64,000 bases of DNA from Citrobacter farmeri (GTDB lineage: Bacteria; Pseudomonadota; Gammaproteobacteria; Enterobacterales; Enterobacteriaceae). Location: NCBI RefSeq assembly GCF_019048065.1, contig NZ_CP077291.1:2666001-2730000 (forward strand), written 5' to 3'. Below are positions 1-6,473 of this stretch, piece after piece. The position numbers and the translations under genes were made by a program. Within the stretch, counting starts at the first letter, position 1. Each line of letters begins with the position of its first letter. The notes beneath the pieces are model-generated. The model was not told where the DNA came from. It saw only the letters and a program-made list of their open reading frames with translations, and searched no databases.

Positions 1-51
1 TTGTGTGATTGCTGTGATCATCATTTTTCACCATCATTAAAAGTTAAGCGT

Positions 52-351
52 TTAGTGAATTTTCCCTTTTCCCGGCTTCAGGGTTGTCCCTGAAAGTGAG
101 CGAACGGTGTCCATTTGACCGCTATGTCTGGATGTGGGTGTTGACGTTGATTTATCAGCCATCACCGCTTCGATGTACGCAATGATTAGCGGAAAAACTT
201 CCCGACGACGGGCATCCATTTCAGTTTCCTGCATAACGCGGAGTTGAGTGACCAAAGCCATTGAATTCACCGCCGCTTTACGTTTCAGCAGCGTCAACAC
301 TGCCTGGCCGATCAGTTCGTCTGTGAGTTGTTCAATGTCACTTCTGTTCAT
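52..351 (-). CDS. ymgA: YmgA-like small regulator of the YmgB/AriR family
   Basis: Small protein of the YcgZ/YmgA/AriR group, which in E. coli is expressed from the BluR-controlled operon and modulates the Rcs phosphorelay, lowering curli and raising colanic acid. The core GQAVL...LLKRK...LVTQLRVM...DARRR and the basic tail ending KGKIH resemble E. coli YmgA. The open frame extends upstream to a GTG at 411, but that start has no ribosome binding site. I chose the third of three consecutive ATG codons, which has AGAGAGA about 7 nt upstream and gives 99 residues against about 90 in E. coli. It lies 77 nt after ycgZ in the same direction, so it is probably cotranscribed. The next expected gene, ariR, would lie beyond the left edge. 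Family is clear; exact start and paralogue are inferred. Confidence 0.75.
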   Translation of the reverse strand: MNRSDIEQLTDELIGQAVLTLLKRKAAVNSMALVTQLRVMQETEMDARRREVFPLIIAYIEAVMADKSTSTPTSRHSGQMDTVRSLSGTTLKPGKGKIH

Positions 352-428
352 CATCATTCTCTCTTCTGCCGTTTTGCCCAGGACCTGGAACACAGCATTT
401 TGTTGATTCACGACTTTAATGCGAGGGT

Positions 429-668
429 TCAGCGCTCAAAAAGCAAACCAATCAGCGCGTTATAATGAACCTCCTCTTCTTCACAGGTCGCTTTTTCCAG
501 ACGACCAAGGAGTTTTGTACACAGGGATTTGCGATTCAGATTGCGCCCGTCCGTGAGAATTTCCACCACAATCTGCCCCAATGTTTCCTGCTGAGTCGGC
601 AAATTGGCCTTACTGAAATAATGTGCAATGGCGTTAGCGGTATCTGAAATGTAACCATTTTGCTGCAT
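429..668 (-). CDS. ycgZ: YcgZ, BluR-regulated small connector protein
   Basis: A 79-residue protein matching E. coli YcgZ (78 residues) through the motifs YFSKANL, TQQETLGQIV, DGRNLNRKSLC and the end HYNALIGLLFE. In E. coli it is the first gene of the ycgZ-ymgA-ariR operon, induced in the cold and under blue light when BluF removes the repressor BluR, and it acts through the Rcs system on biofilm matrix production. The start ATG is preceded by AGGAGAG at good spacing. Divergent from bluF, with about 325 bp between the two, as in E. coli. Confidence 0.93.
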   Translation of the reverse strand: MQQNGYISDTANAIAHYFSKANLPTQQETLGQIVVEILTDGRNLNRKSLCTKLLGRLEKATCEEEEVHYNALIGLLFER

Positions 669-992
669 GGGTCTCTCCTGTGCGAATCAGTAAAAGGTTA
701 ATACTGCGTTATTCGATGTTAGAAAAATTGTACACAAAACCTGTACAAATGCATGATTACATTTTTACCAAAAAGTGCTAATTATTTATTTTCAATTAGT
801 TACAAATTATACATAGGTATTGTTCTGATAGTTATCTGTACACTACTTTCAGGCATCATTTTTAGTGATGCCATTGCTATCCTCTGTTTCCGCTGACACT
901 CGCCACTTTAAAGTAAAACTTTTGTTAATTTAGTGTGTTATATCTCCTCCGTTCTGTTAGGGTTAAACATCATTCCTCAATGTCGGAAAATC
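669..992. promoter_or_regulatory. ycgZ/bluF divergent intergenic region with TGTACA operators
   Basis: AT-rich 324-bp region without a gene. Two TGTACA palindromes lie 7 nt apart (729-734 and 742-747 on the plus strand) and a third lies at 837-842. Read on the minus strand, the first site contains TGTACAAT, so a possible ycgZ -10 hexamer (TACAAT) is embedded in it. A repressor bound there would cover the promoter. The same TGTACAAT arrangement occurs in front of bluR. BluR is a MerR-type repressor of ycgZ in E. coli; assigning these palindromes to BluR is my inference. Confidence 0.6.
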
Positions 993-2213
993 ATGCTCAC
1001 TACCATTATCTACCGCAGTCATCTCTGTGATGACGTCCCGGTGAAGGCGCTCGAAAGTATGGTCGCCGCCGCTAACCTTACAAATGGGCATGCTGATGTG
1101 ACAGGCATTTTGCTGTTTAACGGCACACATTTTTTTCAGCTGCTTGAAGGCCCTGATGAAAACGTAAAGGCTATTTATCAGGCAATTTGTGAAGACAAGC
1201 GCCACTATAATGTGGTCGAACTGCTGTGCGATCACGGTCCCTCCCGCCGCTTTGGGAAAGTGGGAATGGAGCTTTTTGATTTACGGGAACATGATCGGGA
1301 GGAGGTGTTACAGACCATTCTCGATAAGGGCACATCCCGATACCAACTTACCTACAACGACCGTGCGCTGCAGTTCTTCCGCACCTTCGTGGAATCCACT
1401 GAAAAAGAGAACTATTTTGAGATCCCTCCTGCTGGCACGTGGGATTTTATCGCGACCGAATCCGCTCGCACGATTCCCCTGACGTCAGTCAGCGAGGAGG
1501 CCAATTGCAGCTTTGCTTTTCAGCCCATCATCGATCCTCTTGCTCAGAAAATTGTCTCTCTGGAAGCGCTGCTGCGTACCCGTTCGGGTGATTCGCCGCA
1601 GCACTATTTTGACAATATTAAGGGCGACGATATTTATCTGGCCGACCTGGAAAGTAAGAAAGTCGCTTTTATACTGGCGGCCTCACTGGGTCTGCGCGAT
1701 CAGGTTTTGTCCGTGAATCTGTTGCCCATGACGTTGGTGAAGGTGCCGGATGCAGCCAGCTATTTGCTCAATGCCATTGCTGACAGTGGTCTTGTTCCGG
1801 AACAGATCATCGTTGAGTTCACTGAACGCGAGGTTATCTCCGAGTTTGAAGCCTTTACGGAAACGGTGAGAACCCTGAAATCCTCTGGGATCAGTATCGC
1901 CCTCGATCACTTTGGTGCCGGTTTTGGCGGTCTGCGGCTGCTGGCGCAGTTCCAACCCGATCGCATCAAAATTAATCGCGACCTCATTTGCGATGTTCAC
2001 AAAAGCGGCCCTCGACAGGCCATCATCCAGGCCATGATCAAGTGCTGTGCGTCTCTGGAAATTGCGATATCAGCCGTCGGCGTTGAAAAGCCCGAAGAGT
2101 GGATGTGGCTGGAATCAGCGGGTATTTCTCAGTTCCAGGGGCATCTTTTTGCAGCGCCTTGCTTCTGTGGAATTCCATCGGTTGCATGGCCGGAGAAAAA
2201 AACACCGCTGTAA
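993..2213 (+). CDS. bluF: BluF, blue-light sensing BLUF-EAL antirepressor
   Basis: Blue-light receptor that in E. coli binds BluR and lifts repression of ycgZ-ymgA-ariR. Residues 1-95 are the FAD-binding BLUF domain (start MLTTIIYRSH, then TGILLFNGTHFFQLLEGP), a linker follows, and residues about 170-400 form an EAL domain. The ATG at 993 gives 406 residues against 403 in E. coli; an upstream ATG at 933 would add 20 unrelated residues. The EAL domain looks catalytically dead: EALLR, VNLLP and KIN are present, but DDFG is DHFG and the catalytic AEGVE is SAVGVE. This agrees with a protein-binding role rather than c-di-GMP hydrolysis. bluR follows 223 bp downstream on the same strand. Confidence 0.95.
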   Translation: MLTTIIYRSHLCDDVPVKALESMVAAANLTNGHADVTGILLFNGTHFFQLLEGPDENVKAIYQAICEDKRHYNVVELLCDHGPSRRFGKVGMELFDLREHDREEVLQTILDKGTSRYQLTYNDRALQFFRTFVESTEKENYFEIPPAGTWDFIATESARTIPLTSVSEEANCSFAFQPIIDPLAQKIVSLEALLRTRSGDSPQHYFDNIKGDDIYLADLESKKVAFILAASLGLRDQVLSVNLLPMTLVKVPDAASYLLNAIADSGLVPEQIIVEFTEREVISEFEAFTETVRTLKSSGISIALDHFGAGFGGLRLLAQFQPDRIKINRDLICDVHKSGPRQAIIQAMIKCCASLEIAISAVGVEKPEEWMWLESAGISQFQGHLFAAPCFCGIPSVAWPEKKTPL

Positions 2214-2273
2214 ACCTCTTATTTCACCTGCTGTATTCGTGGCGGCAGGTGAACCTCGCTACACCATTAGCAG

Positions 2274-2400
2274 GAATTCTGTACAAGTTTCCTATCCCAT
2301 CAGTCTTATTTACCTGACGTTCATCATTTTTAGCTATGCTTAAGACGAGGCTGTTGTACAATAAATAATAAATTGTACAAACGCGACTGATTCGTTAGTT
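2274..2400 (+). promoter_or_regulatory. bluR upstream region with TGTACA palindromes
   Basis: In front of bluR, TTGTACAA occurs twice (2354-2361 and 2373-2380), with a single TGTACAA at 2280-2286. The sequence TGTACAAT at 2355-2362 contains a TACAAT -10-like hexamer, as in the ycgZ promoter. This suggests autoregulation by BluR. It is inference from motif sharing only. Confidence 0.5.
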
Positions 2401-2436
2401 TGCATGGAACGTTTCGGTTCACGTATGAGGGACACT

Positions 2437-3168
2437 ATGGGATTTTACAGCATAGGCGATGTCGCTGAACGTTGCGGTGTCAACCCCGTTACCCTGCGCG
2501 CCTGGCAACGGCGCTATGGATTGTTAAAGCCCCAGCGCAGCGAGGGCGGTCATCGTCAGTTCGATGAAGAAGATATCCAGCGCATTGAAGAGATCAAGCG
2601 ATGGATTAAAAGCGGAGTGTCAGTAAGCAAGGTCAAAGTCTTGCTGGAACAAGGCACTGTGGAAACCGATGATGACTGGACCACACTGCAGGAAGAAATG
2701 ATGGGCGTGCTGCGTTTTGCCCATCCGGCCAGGCTGCGGGCCAAAATCGGCGCTCTCGCCCGTGAACATACTTCAGGCGATCTTATCGATCACGTTTTCG
2801 TTCCCGTACGCCAACGCCTCAGCCTCGACCATAATACGGCCCGCATCATGTGCAGCCTGCTTGATGGCGTACTGATTGAATTTGTGACCGCCTGTATGTC
2901 CGAAGCCCGCAAAAAAGCCGGCAAAGATGCGTTGCTGATTGGCTGGGATACCGAAGACCGCGCACGTCTATGGCTGGAAGCCTGGCGTTTGTCTCAGCAA
3001 GGCTGGCACATTGCCGTACTGGCAGAGCCGCTGGATTCTCCACGTCCGGAGCTCTTTCCTGGACAACAGCTGTTTGTCTGGACCGGCATCGAACCGACCC
3101 GCCGCCAGCAGGAATTGCTTCAGCATTGGCACGAACAGGGTTATTCGCTGGTCTTTCACCATCCCTGA
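2437..3168 (+). CDS. bluR: BluR, MerR-family repressor of the ycgZ operon
   Basis: MerR-like transcription factor of 243 residues, matching E. coli BluR (YcgE). The N-terminal winged helix-turn-helix is clear ([52 protein letters not shown]). The C-terminal part (about 90-243) is the cobalamin-binding-like domain used for contact with BluF. The start at 2437 has GAGG 7 nt upstream and aligns with the family (M-YSIGDV); the ATG at 2404 would add 11 residues. BluR represses ycgZ-ymgA-ariR until BluF binds it in blue light. Palindromes upstream suggest autoregulation. Confidence 0.95.
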   Translation: MGFYSIGDVAERCGVNPVTLRAWQRRYGLLKPQRSEGGHRQFDEEDIQRIEEIKRWIKSGVSVSKVKVLLEQGTVETDDDWTTLQEEMMGVLRFAHPARLRAKIGALAREHTSGDLIDHVFVPVRQRLSLDHNTARIMCSLLDGVLIEFVTACMSEARKKAGKDALLIGWDTEDRARLWLEAWRLSQQGWHIAVLAEPLDSPRPELFPGQQLFVWTGIEPTRRQQELLQHWHEQGYSLVFHHP

Positions 3169-3346
3169 TTCCATCGCCGCTCGTCTACGCCCTCGCTCTG
3201 AGTGGCGGCGTGATGTCGAGGTTTTGTCACCTTTGACACTTCGCGAACAGAAATCGCCCGTCACCAGAGTGCTGAATTACGTTTAGCATCAGGCGAATCC
3301 TGCCAGGTTTCAGAAGGACCGACAGGCTGCCAGTCCGGCGAAGAGA

Positions 3347-3592
3347 TTACTTCAGCTCCAGCGCCCTTATCACATGGGCAATATCCGCGATATCGCCTGC
3401 TGACAACGGTTGCAGAGGTCGGGGCAGGCAATCCATGTCGGTAAGCCCAGGCACACCAGCAGCAGCGGCAATAACGCGAATACTTCCGCCATGTTTACGG
3501 AACAGCGACCACAACGGCTCAAGACGGGTTGTCAGGGCAGTAACGCGTTGATGAGCGTTTGCCGCCGCTGCTTCAGTGGTTTGTTTCGCCAT
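3347..3592 (-). pseudogene. probable C-terminal remnant of a DapA-family aldolase
   Basis: An 81-codon frame beginning 12 nt after the stop of the B3/B4-domain gene. The stretch RLEPLWSLFRKHGGSIRVIAAAAGVPGL, then LPRPLQPLS and a closing helix ALELK, looks like the last 70 residues of dihydrodipicolinate synthase/aldolase (DapA/NAL) proteins, which are about 290-300 residues long. The (beta/alpha)8 barrel with the Schiff-base lysine is absent. I read it as an aldolase gene that lost its first roughly 220 codons by deletion, keeping or gaining a start (CAGGG just before ATG). It could still be translated. No other function is claimed; the family call is by eye. Confidence 0.45.
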
Positions 3593-3604
3593 CCCTGAAT
3601 GGTA

Positions 3605-4300
3605 TTACTGCTGTTGTTCTTCGATGAGAGCAACTTCAAACCACAGGCCGGGCATCATTTTTTCAAGGCCATCGGTCAGCATCTTCCCGGCTTCATGAAG
3701 CATCTCCAGCGGCATCTGTGGGAGACTCTCCAGAATGAACCACATTTGTTGAGCTTCCACGCCTAAGCGGGTTCTGATCCCCTGACGCCAGTTCCAGCGG
3801 CGACAGGTTACGCCGGTATCATCACACCAGATAACCTCGCCTTGTGGAGGATATTCAACGGACGTTTCACCCTCTTTGACGGTATCAAAAGGCTCTGTTC
3901 CTTTTGCCACAGTCAGACGCGGCGAACCCTGATAGGCAGCGATATTCTCTCCGCCAACCGGAACGGCGTAGCGGAGACTAACAGCATTATAAAGATCAAC
4001 GATGGGATCGAGCGCTGGCATCGTTCCGTCACGTAATACGCGCTTACGTAACGCATCAGCTGAGCAAGGGGTGCGTTTAGGTTTAGCCCCAAACTTTGGA
4101 AAAACGTCGGCCCATGCGGCCAGATGAGATTCCGCCCATTCAGGCTCGCCGGCCAGAACCGCTTCACAGGCTTCGCGCAGCGCCGTTTCTCCCGTGTCGG
4201 GATTAAGCACTGGCGCCGCTTTTACGTAGATACTGAGTGCCCGAAAACCGGGGGCAATGCGATAAATTTCAGGGGCAATTGACGGAGAGACGGTTAACAC
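3605..4300 (-). CDS. B3/B4 tRNA-binding-domain protein
   Basis: A 231-residue protein recognised as a free-standing B3/B4 domain, the fold found in the editing region of phenylalanyl-tRNA synthetase beta subunit (COG3382 type). Typical parts are the N-terminal IAPEIYRIAPGFRALSIYVKAAP, the middle LRKRVLRDGTMPALDPIVDLYNAVSLRYAVPVGGEN and the strand GEVIWCDDTGVTCRRWNWRQGIRT. Such proteins are presumed to bind or edit aminoacyl-tRNA or a small molecule; the real substrate is unknown. An ATG at 4360 would overlap the divergent regulator gene. I prefer the GTG at 4300, which has AGGA 7 nt upstream. It is divergent from the XRE-cupin regulator and is probably its target. Confidence 0.7.
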   Translation of the reverse strand: MLTVSPSIAPEIYRIAPGFRALSIYVKAAPVLNPDTGETALREACEAVLAGEPEWAESHLAAWADVFPKFGAKPKRTPCSADALRKRVLRDGTMPALDPIVDLYNAVSLRYAVPVGGENIAAYQGSPRLTVAKGTEPFDTVKEGETSVEYPPQGEVIWCDDTGVTCRRWNWRQGIRTRLGVEAQQMWFILESLPQMPLEMLHEAGKMLTDGLEKMMPGLWFEVALIEEQQQ

Positions 4301-4312
4301 GTGATAATCCTG

Positions 4313-4370
4313 TAATGACCAATTTATTCTATAATAATGACCGATGACCAAAAAAGTCAATTTAATGACC
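4313..4370 (+). promoter_or_regulatory. divergent promoter with repeated TAATGACC sites
   Basis: The octamer TAATGACC occurs three times (4313-4320, 4335-4342, 4363-4370), with a partial GATGACC at 4343-4349. A perfect TATAAT lies at 4330-4335, and TGAC/GTCA arms (4345-4348 and 4356-4359) flank an A-tract. These are candidate operators for the XRE-cupin regulator, which would act on itself and on the divergent B3/B4 gene. If TATAAT is the -10, transcription starts at or after the first possible ATG (4344), which supports translation from 4365. Confidence 0.5.
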
Positions 4371-4946
4371 GATGCAGATTCTATCGTCAGTACCGTGAAT
4401 GAGGCCGTATCTCAGCGAATTAAACTGTATCGTAAGCAAAAGAAAATATCCCTCGATGAACTCTCCCGTCGGGCAGGCGTCAGCAAGGGAGCGCTGGTTG
4501 AGATAGAGGGATGCCGGGCGAATCCCAGCATTGCCCTGTTATGCCGTCTGGCTGCCGCGATGGGCGTTTCGGTGGCTGATTTTGTGGATGTCAGTTCCAA
4601 ACCGACCGTACATCTCATTGCTGAGGATGAGATCCCCGAATTGTGGGAAGGTGAAAAAGGCGGCAGAGCAAGGTTGCTCGCAGGATCGGGTGGCCCTGAT
4701 ATGACCGAGCTCTGGATGTGGGAAATGCAGCCGGGGGAAAAGTTCGCTTCACCCGGCCACACGGAAGGAACGCTTGAACTGTTTTATGTTCAGTCGGGCA
4801 CGCTCACTCTGGGCGTACAGGATCACGTGTATCTGGTAAAAACTGGCTGTTCGGCAACAGCCAGAACGGACGTCCCTCATTTCTATGAAAATCAGGGGGA
4901 GAACCCGCTGGTATTTATCATGACAGTACATGAGAAAGCATCCTGA
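4344..4946 (+). CDS. XRE-family regulator with C-terminal cupin sensor
   Basis: A 200-residue regulator. Residues about 15-75 are a lambda-Cro-type helix-turn-helix (RIKLYRKQKKISLDELSRRAGVSKGALVEIE, then NPSIALLCRLAAAMGVSVADF). Residues about 110-195 form a cupin barrel (MQPGEKFASPGHTEGTLELFYVQSGTLTLGVQDHVYLVKTGCSATARTDVPHFYEN). This architecture is shared with SutR/YdcN-type regulators that sense small metabolites; the ligand here is unknown. An alternative start at 4365 (MTDADS) fits the promoter better. It is divergent from the B3/B4-domain gene and probably controls it. Confidence 0.85.
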   Translation: MTKKVNLMTDADSIVSTVNEAVSQRIKLYRKQKKISLDELSRRAGVSKGALVEIEGCRANPSIALLCRLAAAMGVSVADFVDVSSKPTVHLIAEDEIPELWEGEKGGRARLLAGSGGPDMTELWMWEMQPGEKFASPGHTEGTLELFYVQSGTLTLGVQDHVYLVKTGCSATARTDVPHFYENQGENPLVFIMTVHEKAS

Positions 4947-5009
4947 GCATTCCCCGGTATAGAGGACAGCCCTGTGTCTCATCACAAGTAGCCCAGAAGG
5001 AGAAGTTCG

Positions 5010-5219
5010 GTGAATAATCAGCATCTGCGTTTTACTAAAGACAAATTTATTGTCACAACCGATCCCACCTTTTTTCAGCTGGAAGCCATTCACGATTACC
5101 TCTCGCAATCGTCCTGGGCTCATGGCATTGATGCTGAAACGGTCAGGATATCAATCCAGAACAGCCTTTGTTTTGCGCTTTTGGATGGAACAAGAAGCAT
5201 GCCTCCCCTGTCTCCATGA
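5010..5219 (+). pseudogene. truncated GNAT-family N-acetyltransferase
   Basis: GTG start with AAGGAG 7 nt upstream, coding for the N-terminal part of a GNAT acetyltransferase: FIVTTDPTFFQLEAIHDYLSQSSWAHGIDAETVRISIQNSLCFALLDGTR. An intact member is about 140 residues and continues with a strand such as QIGFARLVTDYATFAYL and the acetyl-CoA loop. Here similarity stops after about residue 62 and the frame ends in MPPLSP. The acetyl-CoA site is missing, so the protein should be inactive. The break at about 5195 probably marks the edge of the inserted fimbrial region. Confidence 0.75.
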
Positions 5220-5771
5220 GGGCAAATATAAATTCTAATCCAGGCAGGAAGATGTCGACTGAACTATTGCATAAAGGCATAATTAAATGAAATATTATAT
5301 GGGTACTTTCCGACTCCTGACGGGATGATAATTAACCACATCAATATGCGCGAGGCACTCTGAAAAGCCTGAATAACACTTACGCTGGAATTATGTTGCA
5401 AATCCGTAAAGCGCAAGTTTCCACTGTTAAATATCTATTATAACTCACTCCCAATGGTGTTATTATTTATACACCACCTGATAACTCATGCCATATAAGA
5501 TAACTCTATAGAAATAGAGGCATATCCTTTAAATATCATGCAATTGAGTCATTCCACTTTCATCTTAATCTTTAAGTCGTTTTATTTAAGGGTATATAAG
5601 ACTATTTAAAATGACAACAAGTGCCAGTCGATAAAATAATATTATCACCAGGTGACAGAGTAAGTGTTTTTTAACTGTATTTCAGCTCGCCTTAAATAAA
5701 CACTCTGTTGCACTGTATTTCAGTACCCCCTTAATAAACACTACTGCATGGATATGCATAAGGAACTTTAT
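5220..5771 (+). promoter_or_regulatory. AT-rich upstream region of the fimbrial operon
   Basis: About 550 bp without a gene and very AT-rich, as expected for DNA silenced by H-NS. No GATC site is present, so Dam/Lrp phase switching of the Pap kind is unlikely, and I see no long inverted repeats of a FimS-type switch. Just before the pilin gene, a 30-nt element occurs twice (see separate entry). TTGCAC (5708-5713) and TTAATA (5731-5736), 17 nt apart, form a possible promoter. Confidence 0.45.
5675..5742 (+). repeat. 30-nt direct repeat pair before the pilin gene
   Basis: Units at 5675-5704 and 5713-5742 share 25 of 30 positions. Each begins CTGTATTTCAG and ends TAAACACT, with starts 38 bp apart (about 3.6 helical turns). 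The pair lies immediately upstream of the pilin start at 5772. It could be regulator binding sites or a duplicated promoter element. Function is inferred from position. Confidence 0.6.
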
Positions 5772-6353
5772 ATGAACATAACAACTACGATGAAAAAAAC
5801 ATTGCTGACAACGGCGATATTTACTGCATTGCTCAGCGCAAATGCCAGTGCAGCTGATGGCACGATTAACTTCACCGGCAATGTGACAGCAAGTGCATGT
5901 ACCACAATTGTGGGCGCAGGTCCTTCAGGTGGTTCTATGGGCAACCCGGCTACGGTGACACTGCCGAACGTGACGACCACGACGCTTAATGCCGCTGTCG
6001 GTACCTATGCCGGTCACACCCCTTTCTCTATCTCCCTGACCGGCTGTGAATCCACCGCGGCCCTGCAGAACGTGCGCGCTATCTTCACCACAGCATCGCC
6101 GGCATCCGGGGATAACTATGTCATGGGTAACACCGCAGCAGGCGGGGCCCAGAACGTTGCTGTCGCTATCCTGAGCACTGGCGGAACGCCGGTTGACCTC
6201 AACAGCGGACCGAGTACTGATGCCGGGTTGCCTCTTCCGGCGACAACTGGCCCTGTGACACTGAACTACCAGGCGGCCTATAAGTCACTGACCACAGGTG
6301 TCACCGCAGGTGCGGTTGCCGGTACAGCAGATTACATCATCTCGTACTTCTGA
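5772..6353 (+). CDS. fimbrial major subunit (FimA-like pilin)
   Basis: A 193-residue type 1-like pilin. A signal peptide ends ANASA before ADGTINFTG, the usual pilin N-terminal strand. The paired cysteines of the incomplete Ig fold are in TASACTTIV and LTGCEST, and the C-terminal beta-zipper ends TADYIISYF with the penultimate tyrosine. The start at 5772 has AAGGAA 6 nt upstream; an ATG at 5748 is less well placed. It is the first gene of the operon pilin-usher-chaperone-adhesin, the same order as E. coli ybgDQPO. A strong hairpin follows the gene, probably favouring pilin mRNA over usher mRNA. Confidence 0.9.
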   Translation: MNITTTMKKTLLTTAIFTALLSANASAADGTINFTGNVTASACTTIVGAGPSGGSMGNPATVTLPNVTTTTLNAAVGTYAGHTPFSISLTGCESTAALQNVRAIFTTASPASGDNYVMGNTAAGGAQNVAVAILSTGGTPVDLNSGPSTDAGLPLPATTGPVTLNYQAAYKSLTTGVTAGAVAGTADYIISYF

Positions 6354-6367
6354 TATCCGACCGTTTG

Positions 6368-6402
6368 TTGTCAGCCCTGGCATTCCTGTCCAGGGTTGAC
6401 AA
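6368..6402 (+). terminator. intercistronic hairpin between pilin and usher
   Basis: Thirteen-pair stem: TTGTCAGCCCTGG (6368-6380) pairs with CCAGGGTTGACAA (6390-6402) through one G-T pair, with a 9-nt loop. No T-run follows, so it probably acts as an mRNA-stabilising or attenuating structure, lowering usher relative to pilin, rather than as a full terminator. Confidence 0.7.
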
Positions 6403-6473
6403 CGCGTTCTCTGAGAGTGAGCTGAGCTGTTTACTCTCATCGTTATTCACACAGGTGAACAGGGATTATATTT

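Noticed and set aside
933..992. Longer bluF from ATG 933
   Set aside because: The extra 20 residues are hydrophobic, lie outside the BLUF domain and are absent from the E. coli protein.
3240..3346. A minus-strand frame reading roughly VISSPDWQPVGPSETWQDSPDAKRNSALW after the aldolase remnant
   Set aside because: Protein-like composition, but no start codon or ribosome site and only about 30 codons. It may be the tail of a lost gene, but I cannot support it.
5220..5771. Phase-variable switch (FimS-type inversion or Dam/Lrp GATC control) for the fimbrial operon
   Set aside because: No long inverted repeats, no recombinase gene and no GATC sites in the region.
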